A DNA stretch of 64,000 nt from Rhipidocladum racemiflorum (lineage: Eukaryota; Streptophyta; Magnoliopsida; Poales; Poaceae), in contig CM070569.1 of NCBI GenBank assembly GCA_036346355.1, positions 60,846,561 to 60,910,560 of the forward strand. The letters run 5' to 3'. Position numbers and translations under genes: made by a program. Positions 12,304 to 23,547 of the stretch are shown one piece after another. Positions within the stretch are counted from its first letter, which is position 1, and the number at the start of each line of letters is the position of its first letter. The notes under the pieces were generated by a model, which worked only from the letters and a program-made list of their open reading frames with translations, did no database searches and was not told the DNA's origin.

Positions 12304-13771
12304 TTAGTCTCCTGGCCCTTGTGGCTTGGTGCCTCTGGTCTTCTTGTTTGGTGCATGGGCCTTGCCTCTTGGTGCTTAATCCTCACTTCCTAGTTACTTG
12401 TGGCTTTGGGTGAAATGGTGGAGAAGGAATGGAAAAGGAGGCTTCGGCTGATGCTCTTTTCCTTGTGGCTCTCTGGTTGCTTGCGATTTGAATGCTTGGA
12501 TGGCTTGTTTCAGGGGCCTTGACTGGATGAGGCTTGCCCTATATGCTTGGGCATGGTTGCCTTAAGGATTAAGGATTTGGGTTGAAGTTTGGCTTCGGCT
12601 AGAAGGCTATCCTAGTATACAGTGGTTTCATGCTTTCCTTTTACTACTATGAAGGGTTTTGCCCCTTTACCGCAGATGGTTACTGTTTCTACCGCACGAT
12701 ATTTTTTAAAAATACGCGCGTCTATGACTTAATTGCATGTTTGTATAATTGCCAAATGATGAAACCCTATTTTGTGAGGGGTGCCGATTTGGTCTCGGAC
12801 GAATCTAGTATATCAGTGCACAATATCAAATCATATGGGTCTGATGGCAATTCTATCTTTAATTTCTTTACTTATTTTAATGTGTTGATTTTATTCTTAT
12901 GTGCATACAACTGAATATGCAGGTCTACAAATGAGGATCAGAGAACACATACATTTGTAATCTATATTCTTGTAATTTTTATTTTTTGGGATGTAATTAT
13001 TTATTTATGTAATTGCGATCAGAATTGTAATTAAATACTCGAGTGTTATAATTTAATCCCTTGTACTCAATTTATAATAATTATATTGTAGCATTATTTC
13101 CTTGCTGATTAAATTAATTTAATTACGCCATTTATTTTATTTTAATGACCCCATTTGCAATGCTTAATTGACCGGGTTATTTCAACAAACCATTGCGAGC
13201 CTTCGACTTGATCTTCCATATCCTGCCATGCACATTCAATTTTAGCTATTGATCATTCCAATCTAATGATAAATTCAACCTATACTCTGCTAGCATTTAA
13301 TACATTAACTATAGCACTAGTTCACCACTAATCATGCCACCAAACGAACTTAATATCGTAGCTAACGTTATTGATAAAGATTAATATAGTTTGATTTTAA
13401 AAATACATGCTTGGTACTATGTGAATGAAGGGAGTATATGCTTACCGAATTTTTTTTTTAAAAAAATACTTGTTTGCTTATTAGAATCTGTAATGATATA
13501 GGAGAATGTGGGCTTAAAATTATATGTATCCGCTAATTTACTGGGAAATACATTAGACACACGAGTTATTTGTCGGTATTGTTTCACTATTGGTTTTTTA
13601 TTTGGAGATGTGAGTTAAACGTGCACGCTGTCTAGTGGGGAAAAAAGGGCTTGATTGGTTAGCTATCACAATAAATCACATTTATTCTAGCAATAAATTA
13701 TTCAGTATTTATACATCTTAACCGAAATTTGACGAAAGGACAAGTATACAGATGGATATCAGAGATTGCGA
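12304..13771. other. AT-rich intergenic region, no gene recognised
   Basis: Only short ORFs occur. The 94-codon ORF at 12.63-12.91 kb has no recognisable domain and AT-rich codons unlike the host genes in this window. Confidence 0.3.
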
Positions 13772-14195
13772 CAGGGTTCGCAAAACTGGTCGAAAACCCG
13801 TATCGAGCCGGTTCGAAATTATAAACCGGTCGGCAAACCGGTTTAATTCAAAAAAAAATCAAAAACATTCAAAAATTTGAAAAAATTTATGCGATGAAAA
13901 CCGATCGAAAACCGGTGAAAACCGAGCGGTTTTTCGAGAAAACCGACGAAAACCGCTCAAGAAGCCGATCGCCCAAAAGATTCAACTCGTCGAGCTGTTT
14001 TTCGAGAAAACCGATCGAAAACTGGTGAAAACCGAAAACCGGCCGGTTTTTTTTGTTAAATCTGATTTGAATTTTTGTGTTCAAACACTCGGTTTTGAAA
14101 ATCTTCAGTTTTTGACGATTTTCAACCGATTTTCGCGAAAAACCGAAGCCGAACTGGTTTCGATTTTCCACCTCGAAACGGTTTTGTCAACCCTG
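13772..14195. mobile_element. hAT-like element with ACCGGT/GAAAACCG interior
   Basis: Ends CAGGGTTCGCAAAAC and the complement CAGGGTTGACAAAAC form a 15-bp inverted repeat with two mismatches. The interior consists of repeated GAAAACCG, AACCGG and CGGTTTT words in both orientations. A clear target duplication is not visible. A truncated relative follows 57886. Confidence 0.65.
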
Positions 14196-15401
14196 GTTCC
14201 AGATGCGGTGGAGCAGTTCGCTCGGGACCACCAAGCGCGTTTGTTGTCGTTTATGTTGGAAGAAGCCTAACCACGCGAAGCTAGGACCGGCAAGCGCGTT
14301 GGCCGCCATTTTCTGTTCGGTGGAAGAAGCCTAACCACGGGAAGCTGCTGGGGTTCTTCATATCCCTCTTAATTTCGCACAAAGGAAACTAGGGATAGAA
14401 AAGGGGAAGGTAGCGCTAGCAGGAGAGCAAAGAGAGAAGAATTGTTCGATGGATCTGCGGGCCTTCGTAGCATCTTGATCAGCAAGCTCGCCGCTCATCT
14501 TCTCTGCTTGTTCGGCTATCCGAGGTTCGTGAATAGAATTCTCCTTTCAATATCTAGTTCTTGGCTGCGTAAGCACTGGCTTGCCAAATATTTTCGTTTT
14601 GACTGACGAATAGCATTTTCGAAGGAAAAAAAAAAAATCGTTTTTTACCACTTGAATTAGCTCCTTATTCACTTCAACTCCATGCGGAATAATTGTCATG
14701 TTTATTCACAACTTCAAGAGTTAGTTTTAGTTCTCATTACTCTAATTAGTAAAATAGCCTGCACAATTGCACGACTAGTTCTATTACTTTTGAACTTTTC
14801 CTCTCAAAATAAAAGCTATTGGGCTTAGATTTTCAATGTAATTTCCAACCCCCAGCCTCCCCGGCCAGAATATAGATAATGCATATATCTATTGGTCTTT
14901 CTTTATATGCATAGTTGGATTGAGACAATATTCTTAAAACTGTATACTTCTCTCTTCTTGTTCAACTTACCGATTGTATCTTAAAATATATCTCTTGATT
15001 TGCCCCCACAAAGGTTTAACGTACTTTCTTAGTCACTGCTTCTATCTACTATTGCGTAAGAAGTCCCTAATCCCATTTCATAATACGACCGATCAATATG
15101 ACGTACATGTACAACTATATATTGCTCCGGATTTTGATAGTTCGTCGAATTAGTGCTAATTAAGCCATCTTTATTCCGTCGTAAGCCCTATGCTAATTTT
15201 GCACAAAAATCTTAAAAATTTAATTCCACTAACTCTAAAAATAATTACATCTAAAATGTGTTACTTTTTCTTTTTAAGCCTTTGATTTCTTGCGTTATGC
15301 TACTTCATATCCTCCCTGTGCATGTCGTAAATCTTTTTCCATCTGCATGTGTTGTTTCAAGTTTTAGTATTCTTAATATTCTAATTACTTTTATTTAAAC
15401 A
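14196..15401. other. Possible leader-exon fragment and intron-like AT-rich region
   Basis: Purine-rich leader-like sequence (14.38-14.45 kb) precedes an ATG at 14449 that opens MDLRAFVAS and then stops at once. Removal of one base would extend it as LISKLAAHLL. A possible donor follows near 14523. I treat it as a decayed or untranslated first exon of unknown origin. The remainder to 15401 is AT-rich with nothing recognised. Confidence 0.25.
14225..14347 (+). repeat. Tandem duplication, about 60-bp unit
   Basis: Two adjacent units each contain GGACC-CAAGCGCGTT and GGAAGAAGCCTAACCACG followed by GAAGCT. Confidence 0.8.
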
Positions 15402-16573
15402 CACTACTACAGAAAAGCACATCACAGACGGTTCAGAATCGTCATCACAGACGGTTTTCCGAATCGCCTGTAACCATATGTCAATGATAATCGTTGCATA
15501 TCACAGACAAACCGTCTGTGATAATAGAACATCACAGGCGGTTCTAGTCAAGAATCGTCTGTGATAATAGGCTATCACAGACGATTCTAGCTAAGTCATG
15601 ATAAATTTGAACACTTAGTTAAAATTTAAAGCATCCAAGTCATAATGGACTGGTAAAATATTTCCTGCTAAAATTTGAATACTTAGCTAAAATTTGAAGC
15701 ATCCAAATCATGCTAAATTGCACAACACTACATCAATTCCACAATGGACAGGTAAAATATTTCCTCTAAAACCAAACAATGCCATTAACTAATCTACACT
15801 TATTAAAATGAAATACATCACACGATGAATATAGGGGGCGCAGGTTCACATTTGTGGTTCAGATAACCTCCCGGAGGTGGATGTTCATCCATGTGTCAAA
15901 ATTCACCGAGTGCTTGTTATACATTTCTCCGTTCTTGAGCTTCATAATCTAAAGAACACACACAAAAGATTTTAAAACTCTAATCGATTGGAAATCAACA
16001 AGGATCGGAGCATAATAAAAAAAACCTAACCGAGGAGGAGGAGGCCGAGGAGGAGGTCGCCAAGGGAGAGGAACCGAGGGGAGGGCGTTGACGACAGGGC
16101 TAAGGTTTGAGAGAGATGGGGCATGCGAGATACTAGAGTTTGGGAGAGGGGGAGGGGTCAGCGAGTGGGAGAGGGTCGGTGAGAGGGAGGGTGTCGCCGG
16201 AGGAAGGGTTTAGGGGATTTGAACTCAGCGTACCTGAGCAATCGGGTGAGGATGAGGCTTATAGGGGTAATGATCACAGACTGTTTTTGGCTAAAACTGT
16301 CTGTGATGTGTATTTATATCACAGACGATTCAAACCAAAAACTGTCAGTGATGTTGGTAATGCACATCACAGACGGTTTTTGGCTAAAACCGTATGTGTT
16401 GTGCATTTATATCACGGACGGTTCTAGCAAAAAAAAAAAACGTCTATGATTATGGCAATACACATCATAGACGATTTTTGGATAAAACTGTTTGTGATAA
16501 GTGAACATCACATATGGTTCTTTAAAAAACCGTCTGTGATGAGGAGTCTAATATAGTCCTTTATGTAGTAGTG
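15402..16573. mobile_element. Non-autonomous CACTA (En/Spm) element
   Basis: The element begins CACTACTACAGAAA and ends with the complement of CACTACTACATAAA. It is flanked by the 3-bp duplication ACA (15399-15401 and 16574-16576). Both ends carry subterminal arrays of ATCACAGACGGTT in direct and inverted orientation, as expected for CACTA transposase binding. The middle (15.8-16.25 kb) holds GC-rich, GAGGAGG-rich sequence that may be captured; no transposase is encoded. Confidence 0.93.
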
Positions 16574-16744
16574 ACATACGAAATAGAAAAAACTTTACAA
16601 TATATATCACAAATTTGAAACCATTATTCACGTAATGTTCCCAGGGCTTCTAACAGTGAATAGCAATATGTTTAAGTTGCAATATTTGTAATGTACTAAT
16701 TAACTTTTGATTAAACACATACGGAAAAAACCTTTACCGCATAG

Positions 16745-16746
<2 letters not shown>

Positions 16747-16797
<51 letters not shown>
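16747..16797. repeat. (AT)n microsatellite
   Basis: About 25 uninterrupted AT units. Confidence 0.99.
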
Positions 16798-16800
<3 letters not shown>

Positions 16801-17458
16801 AATTTAAAGCCAAATTTCTGTAATCCGTAGACGTGCAGATAGTTCATGGATAAATAATGAGCGGTGCTCAATCGTTCGTGATGCCAACTGAAGCAGCACC
16901 ATTGGACATCCGGCACAGGGAGAAGAGGCAAAGGCATAACGTTCCTCTCTTTTTTTTTGCACCCTTTCATGCAAATAGCATTTTTTTCCTTTTTATCTTT
17001 TTTTTTTTTGTTTGCATAGCTCTATTTCTCTTTTTATTGCCGTATGTGATATTTGTTGAACTGGCCTTACGTGAATAGACAGAGACGGTGTTCCCATTTT
17101 TGAGCTGGTTGTACACGATCGGATCCATCTGTTGTCTCTTCCCGTGTGTATGCCTGTGTGTATATATAAAAAAAAGTAAGGCTCATATTTTTATTTTTAA
17201 AAAATTACAAAATAATATATATCTCTAAGCAATAGCATCTAATTGTTGCTATAGTGCATAGTTGATTAGGGTCTGCCAGATCAAACACTAAATGTTTTCT
17301 TTAAGAATTTCTAGCATTTTTCTAGCAATATCAAATTATGAATATAGCTCAGCTAGCTTTAATTAGAACCTACTAGATTGATAGTTAGACACAATCATAA
17401 GGTCCCACCAATAAACTATGATGATTATTAGAACTCACTAAATTAATGACTAGATACG
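16798..17458. other. AT-rich intergenic region
   Basis: No gene is recognised. A diverged 30-bp direct repeat (TTAGAACCTACTAGATTGAT and TTAGAACTCACTAAATTAAT) lies at about 17362 and 17430, just before the gypsy element. Confidence 0.4.
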
Positions 17459-17553
17459 TTTTGGGCTCCTTGAGTCAAGCCATTCCAGGAGAGGGAACGC
17501 GCGATCTCCCCTAAGACCGAAAAATCGTATTGCCGGTGCTCGAAACACCGACA

Positions 17554-17573
17554 GTTGGTGCGCCAGGTAGGGG
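17554..17573 (+). other. Primer-binding-type site after 5' LTR end
   Basis: GTTGGTGCGCCAGGTAGGGG directly follows the LTR-like end ACACCGACA. The same motif (usually TTGGCGCGCCAGGTAGGGG) stands at this position in many grass Tat elements. Confidence 0.65.
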
Positions 17574-17613
17574 ATCTTCGCGCGTCGACATCGTCTCCCC
17601 CTTCGTCTTCTCG

Positions 17614-19740
17614 ATGGCTTCCTTCATCCACGTTGATGCACCTACACCGGGGGGCTGGATCCGCTTCGGCACCCTCAACTTCATCGTCACCACCACGGGA
17701 GAGCTTGTGCTCATCCCTGCCGCCGTCCGTGACCGGGTCCCCTCCGGGGGTGTGAGCGCGGTCACCGCCCTCCTCGGCAGGCTCCGCCTCGAGGCCCCCG
17801 CGCACGCCTCAACGACGGAGCAACAGGCAGTGGCCTCCCCTCCTACGAATTCTCGGCGCATGGCAATGACATGCTACGTGCCGTCCACCATCCAAGACAT
17901 GCTGGAGGATTCCTCCAGCCGTGGCTCCAGCTCCGACAAGGAACACGCCCCCCGCAGGTTGCACTCTCGAGAGTGCAACATGGCAGGCGTGACGGACACC
18001 GCCGCCACTCCCCCAACTCCCGGCGCTCTCCTCCTGCGCACCGAAGCGTAGGAGGATGAGCACCGGCGCGAGAACTTCGCGCGCCTCCAAGCTCGCTGCG
18101 ATGTGCTCCAGCAGCAACGCGAAGAGCTTGAGGCTCGCAGGGCCGAGCTCGACAAGCTCCAGGCCGACCTGGAGCAACGCCACCGATCCCCACCTCAGCC
18201 TGCGCGCGCGCGTGCGCGCACACCACCACCGGCCGAGGATCAGACGGCCTCCCGCTCTTCCCCCACGCGAGCCAAAACGTCACCGCAGCTGCGATGCTGC
18301 TCCGTGGGCTCCCCGAGCCCATGGACCCGGAGGCTAAGGTCACGTACCAGAACCTCCGGGGGCTGATGGAGCGTGCTGCTGTCCAGCACACGCAGGGCTT
18401 CGGCTCTCACCATTCGGGCGCAACCTCGAGCCGCCCAGGTCGCCCGTCCTCGCGGGACCGGTAGGATTCGGCGAAGACGGTGTCGCACCACGAGCGACCC
18501 CATGCATCGCGCACCCCAGTGCGCCTTCGTCTGGGGGACAAGGAGGAAAGCTGCTGACGCAGCGTCCCGTTCACAGGTTGCAGACAGTGGAAGACGCGAT
18601 CACCGTGGTCTAGGCCCCGACGGCCCAGGACCGCGGGCGTTCTCTCGCGCCATCTACAACGCGGACTTCCCGGCCAGGTTCCGGGCCCCAACCAACATAG
18701 CCAAATACACAGGGGAGACAACCCTAGTGTCTGGTTCGAAGATTACCGGCTCACCTGCAGGGCGGGAGGAACGGTTGACGATCTCTTCATCATCCAGTAC
18801 CTCCCCATCTACCTTGCGGAATCCGCTCGAGCCTAGCTCGAGTATCTGCCCAGTGACACCATCGGGAGTTGGGTGGACCTGACGGATCTTTTCGTCGGGA
18901 ACTTCCAGGGCACTTACAAGCGCCCCGGCAACTCTTGGGACCTGAAGAACTGCAAACAGCAGTCGGGGGAGACGCTCCGGGATTACATCCGACGCTTCTC
19001 CCAGCAATGCAACGAACTCCCCGATATCCGCGACGCCGACGTCGTCGGGGCGTTCATCTACAGCACTACATGCGAGGCCTTGGTGCACAAGTTGGGCTGC
19101 GCTAAGCCCAGAACCACCAAGGAGCTCCTCAACATCGCCACCAACCACGCCTCCGACGAGGAGGCTGTGGGGGCCATCTTCGACAAGAAGAAGGCCAACC
19201 GAGCACCCGGCTCTGAAGCTGGACCCGCCGCCGACCGGCCCGACAAACGGAAGCGGAAGGGGAACCAAAGCCGCGAGGGCCGCATGGTCGCTGCCGCCGA
19301 CCGTCCTGCAAAGCAGCAGGTCCGGCAGGGACCCGACCACTTCGAGAAGCTGATGGATAGTCCATGCCCAAACCATGCCTATCCTGTCAAGCACAAGTAC
19401 CGGGACTGCGAGGTCCTGAAGCGCTTCCTTTACGGAAATCCCACGATGTCGCGGGGCAAGGAGAAGAAGCGGGACCCGGCACCTGAGGCCGGGGCAAAGG
19501 GGGAGGGGGCGAATGACGGGTTCCCGCAGCTCTATGGCTACCTCATGATCTTCGGCGGGGCAGTATGCTACGCCGACAAACGCCGGTTGAAGCTCGCCTA
19601 CCGCGAGGTCCACACGGTGACCCCCGCCGTGCCCACTTACTTACGATGGTCGGAATCCCCGATCACGTTCGACCGGACCGACCACCCCGATCGCGTCCTG
19701 CATCCGGGACGCTACCCGCTCGTCGTCGATCCCATCGTGG
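17614..19740 (+). pseudogene. Gypsy gag, broken
   Basis: Gag packages the element RNA. The probable start is ATG 17614 (MASFIHVDAPTPGGW). The frame stops at TAG 18049-18051, where the next residues read EDEHRRENFARLQ, followed by a coiled-coil-like segment (LQQQREELEARRAELDKLQ). After frameshifts the core gag domain (retrotransposon gag type) reads from about 18655 (NADFPARFRAPTNIAKY), crosses another TAG at about 18835 in ESARA-stop-LEYLPSD, and continues open from 18873. The open part includes DYIRRFSQQCNELPDI and a lysine-rich tail, then FGGAVCYADKRRLKLAYREV near the protease boundary. Missing bases or codons are inferred from reading continuity, not from alignment. Confidence 0.8.
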
Positions 19741-20328
19741 GAACGAAGCACCTGACCAAGGTGCTGATGGACGGCGGGAGCGGCCTCAACATCCTCTACG
19801 TTGAGACCCTCGACGCCCTAGGGTCCCTTGCTCGAGTCTTCAACCGAGCAAGGCGCCTTTCCACGGCGTCGTCCCTGGCCAGCAGGCCTATTCGCTCGGG
19901 CAGGTCGACCTGCCCGTAACCTTTGGGAGCCCTGGAAATTTCCGCACCGAAAACCTCACCTTTGAGATTGTGGAATTCTCCGGCACCTACCACGCCATCC
20001 TGGGGAGGCCGTGCTACGCCAAGTTCATGGCGATCCCCAACTATACTTACCTTAAGCTGAAGATGCCGGGACCAAAAGGAGTCATCACCGTGGCCTCGTC
20101 TTTTTAGCTCGCCTATAACTGCGAGCAAAGCAGTTGCGAGCTGCGTCGGCGGTCATCGCGTCCGCTGAGCTCGCCGACATCCAAGGAAAGGTCCCCGGAT
20201 CCTCCCCCGATTCCGGCAAGTTGGGGCCGAGCTCCTTCAAGTCCACGGAGGACACGAAGGAGGTCGCGGTCGATCCCCGGGATCCCACCAAGACGGTACG
20301 GGTCGAAGCTACGCTCCCCGCCAAATAG
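19741..20328 (+). pseudogene. Gypsy aspartic protease region, broken
   Basis: The protease matures the polyprotein. The active-site-like motif MDGGSGLNILY is encoded at about 19767-19800. The frame is lost near 19830; in the next frame the match resumes with APFHGVVPGQQAYSLGQVDLPVTFGSP and YHAILGRPCYAKFMA. It reaches TAG at 20105-20107 (VASSF-stop-LAYNCEQ), changes frame again, and ends at TAG 20326-20328 (LPAK-stop-ESVLVDFL). It therefore carries two stops and two frameshifts. Confidence 0.75.
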
Positions 20329-21942
20329 GAAAGCGTGCTCGTCGACTTCCTCCGAGCAAACCAGGACGTCTTCGCGTGGACACCTTCGGACATGCCCGGG
20401 ATCCCGAGAGAAGTCGCCGAGCACACCTTGAATATCCGGCCAGGCTCCAGGCCGATCACTCAACACCTGCACCGTTTCGACGAGGAAAAGCGCAAGGCCA
20501 TTGGAGAGCAAATCGCCAAGCTCTTAGCTGCCGGGTTTATAAGGGAAGTGCGCCACCCCGAGTGGCTCGCCAATCCCGTCCTTGTAAAAAAGAAGTCCCA
20601 GCAATGGAGAATGTGCGTTGATTACACGAGCCTGAATAAGGCGTGTCCTAAAGACCCGTTTCCATTGCCCCGTATTGACCAAGTAGTGGATTCCACCGCC
20701 GGGTGTGAGTCCCTCTCTTTCCTGGATGCCTACTCGGGCTACCACCAGATCGCGATGAAGGAGTCCGACCAGCTCGCGACCTCTTTCATCACCCCGTATG
20801 GCTCTTTTTGTTACGTAACGATGCCATTTGGTTTGAAAAATGCGGGAGCTACATACCAGCGATGTATGCAGACGTGTTTTTCCGACCAAATAGGCCGTAA
20901 CATCGAGGCATACATCGACGACATCGTTGTCAAGACCAGAAAGGCCGACGACCTTGTCACCGACCTGGAGGAGACTTTTGCGAACCTTCGGCGGTTTCGT
21001 ATAAAGCTCAACCCCGAGAAGTGCGTTTTCGGGGTCCCGAAGGGAAAGTTGCTCGGCTTCATCATTTCCGAACGCGGCATCGAAGCCAACCGAGAGAAGA
21101 TCTCCGCCATCGTAAAAATGGGGCCGATCGACAACCTGAAGGGGGTCCAAAGGCTGACGGGGTGCCTCGCAGCCCTGAGCCGTTTCGTGTCTCGCCTCGG
21201 TGAGCGCGGGATGCCGCTCTACAAGCTGTTGAAGAAATCCGATCGCTTCGTCTGGACGCAGGAAGCTCAGGAGGCCCTCAGTCGGCTGAAGGTCTTCCTG
21301 ACTTCGCCTCCGGTACTGGTCGCCCCGACGCTGCGGGGACCTTTGCTCCTCTACATCGCCGCCATGACCCTGGTCGTCAGCGCGACACTCGTTGTAGAGC
21401 GTGCCGAGGAAGGCCGCGTGCTCAAGGTGCAAAGGCCAGTATACTTCATCAGTGAGGTGCTCTTCGAAACAAAGACCCGGTACCCGCAGATACAGAAGCT
21501 GTTGTACGCGGTGCTCATCGCAAAGAGGAAGCTGGTCCACTACTTCGATCGACACCTAGTCTCAGTGGTGACTTCCTCGCCACTCGGCGAGATCGTCCAC
21601 AACCGTGACGCCACGGGGAGGATAGCCAAATGGGTGCTTGAGCTCAACGGCCTCGACATATCATACGTCCCCAGGACAGCGATCAAGTCGCAGTTCCTGG
21701 CCGATTTCGTCATCGAGTGGACTGAAGCTCAAGCTCCACCGACGGTGGAAGACCCAGAGTACTGGACGATGTACTTCGACGGGTCCTACACTAAGAACGG
21801 AGCAGGGGCGGGAGTCGTCATCATCTCCCCGCTCGGCAACAAGCTTCAGTACGCCATTCGACTGCTCTTTGACGCGACCAACAATGTCGTCGAGTACGAG
21901 GCCTTGGTCAACGGTCTCCGGATCGCTGCCGACCTCGGTGCC
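20329..21942 (+). pseudogene. Gypsy reverse transcriptase, RNase H and start of second RNase H
   Basis: This is the longest open stretch of pol. The finger/palm motifs VDYTSLNKACPKDPFPLPRID and FLDAYSGYHQI are intact. The catalytic YIDD box lies at 20911-20922 (AYIDDIVVKT), followed by FGVPKGKLLGFIISERGIE. A degenerate gypsy RNase H follows, then a second RNase H starting EYWTMYFDGSYTKNGAGAGVV and NNVVEYEALVNGLRIAADLG, of the archaeal type known from Tat elements. It stops at TGA 21943-21945 within LGA-stop-RLYVHGDSKL. Individual motifs look functional but the polyprotein is broken on both sides. Confidence 0.9.
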
Positions 21943-21945
21943 TGA

Positions 21946-23547
21946 CGACTCTACGTCCATGGCGACTCCAAGCTCATCGTCGACCAAGTAATGAAGGCCA
22001 CAGAGCCACGTGACGCTCGCATGGCGGCCTATTGCTTGGAAGTGCGTAAGCTCGAGGAAAGGTTCAAGGGTTTCGAGCTTCACCACAGTATAGACACTAC
22101 AACAGCGAAGCCGACGCGCTTGCCAACCTCACCTCCAGCAGGGGACCGGTCCCTCCCGGGATCTTCGTCTCCGATCTTCACAAACCATCCATCCGGTTGG
22201 ACTCAATCTGGCCGAGAGCGACGCACTGACCCTGAAGCGATCGCCCGATCGCCGAAAGCAATCGCTCGCTTGCCTGGGTCGGGCCGAAACGTGCTCACCA
22301 TCGACTCCGACTGGAGGGAGCCCTTCATTGCCCGGTTGGCGGACGGATCGCTCCCCGCTGACCCAACCGAGGGGCGGCGCCTCGCTCGAAGGTCAAGATC
22401 CTTCGTCCTGGTTGAGAAAGAGCTCTACAAGAGAAGCCCTTCCGGGGTTCTCCAGAGATGCATATTGTACGACCAAGGGAAAGAATTACGGATCGACATC
22501 CACAACGGCGTCTGCGGCCACCATGCCGCACCACGATCCCTGGTAGGAAAAGCCTTCCGACAGGGCTTCTACTGGCCGACCGCCGTGGCCGACGCGGAGC
22601 AGATCGTTCGCACCTGTGAAGGATGTCAGTTCTTCGCTCGGCAGATGCATCTCCCGGCGCAGGCTCTACAAACAATCCACATCACCTGGCCGTTTGCGGT
22701 CTGGGGACTTGATCTAGTCGGACCCTTCAGGAAGGCGCCCGAGGGCTTCACTCATCTGCTCGTCGCGGTGGATAAGTTCACCAAATGGATAGAGGCAAAG
22801 CCGCTCGCAACCATCACCTCGGCGCAAGCGGCAAACTTCTTCCGCGACATCGTCTTCCGATTCGGAGTCCCTAACTCCATCATCACCGACAACGGAACAC
22901 AATTCACAGGGAAGGAATTCCTTGAGTTTTGCAGCAACTTCAACATCCGCGTCGACTGGGCAGCGGTAGCGCATCCCCGAGCCAACGGCCAGGCGGAACG
23001 AGCAAACAGCATGATCCTCCAAGGGCTAAAGCCGCGAATCTTCAGCCGACTGAAGGAATTCGCAGGACGATGGGCGGTCGAGCTGCCCTCTGTTCTCTGG
23101 AGCCTACGGACCACGCCGACCCGGTCGACCGGGTTCACGCCGTTCTTCCTGGTATTCGGGGCAGAAGCTGTTCTCCCGACTGACCTGGAATACGGCGCTC
23201 CAAGACCTCGAGCCTACGTTGAGACTCGGGGGCTCGAGGCACAGCAAGACGCCGTTGATCAATTGGACGAGTTACGTGACGTCGCCACCCTACGATCCGC
23301 AAAGTATCAACAGACCCTTCGGAGGTACCACAGTCGCCAAGTTCGCAGCCGATCCTTCGGCGTTGGTGACTTGGTCCTACGCCAAGTCCAGTCCAGCAAA
23401 GGCAAACACAAGCTTTCTCCGCTGTGGAAAGGTCCCTTCACCATCCTGGAAGTCCTTCGACCCGGTACCTTCCGTCTGAAGGACGCTAATGGCAACGTTA
23501 TCCCCAACGCTTGGAACATAGAAAAACTAAGGAAATTTTATCCTTAG
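21946..23547 (+). pseudogene. Gypsy second RNase H (end) and integrase
   Basis: The reading continues from RLYVHGDSKLIVDQVMKA. At about 22100-22200 two compensating frameshifts garble the linker; the other frame gives SEADALANLTSSRGPVPPG. Integrase follows with the zinc-binding HHCC array (HNGVCGH...CEGCQFF, about 22503-22640). The DDE core has GLDLVGPF, IITDNGTQFTGKEF and HPRANGQAERANSM. The C-terminal part contains LRTTPTRSTGFTPFFLVFGAEA and ends NIEKLRKFYP-stop at 23547. The catalytic residues all look present; the element is dead because of upstream stops. Confidence 0.88.

Noticed and set aside
17459..17553. Matching 3' LTR for the gypsy element
   Set aside because: I looked after 26204 for sequence equal to the 5' remnant ending CACCGACA and did not find it, so no LTR pair is claimed.
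18654..21555. Minus-strand ORFs of 319 and 343 codons
   Set aside because: They are antisense shadows of gag and reverse transcriptase; the plus frames contain the catalytic motifs.
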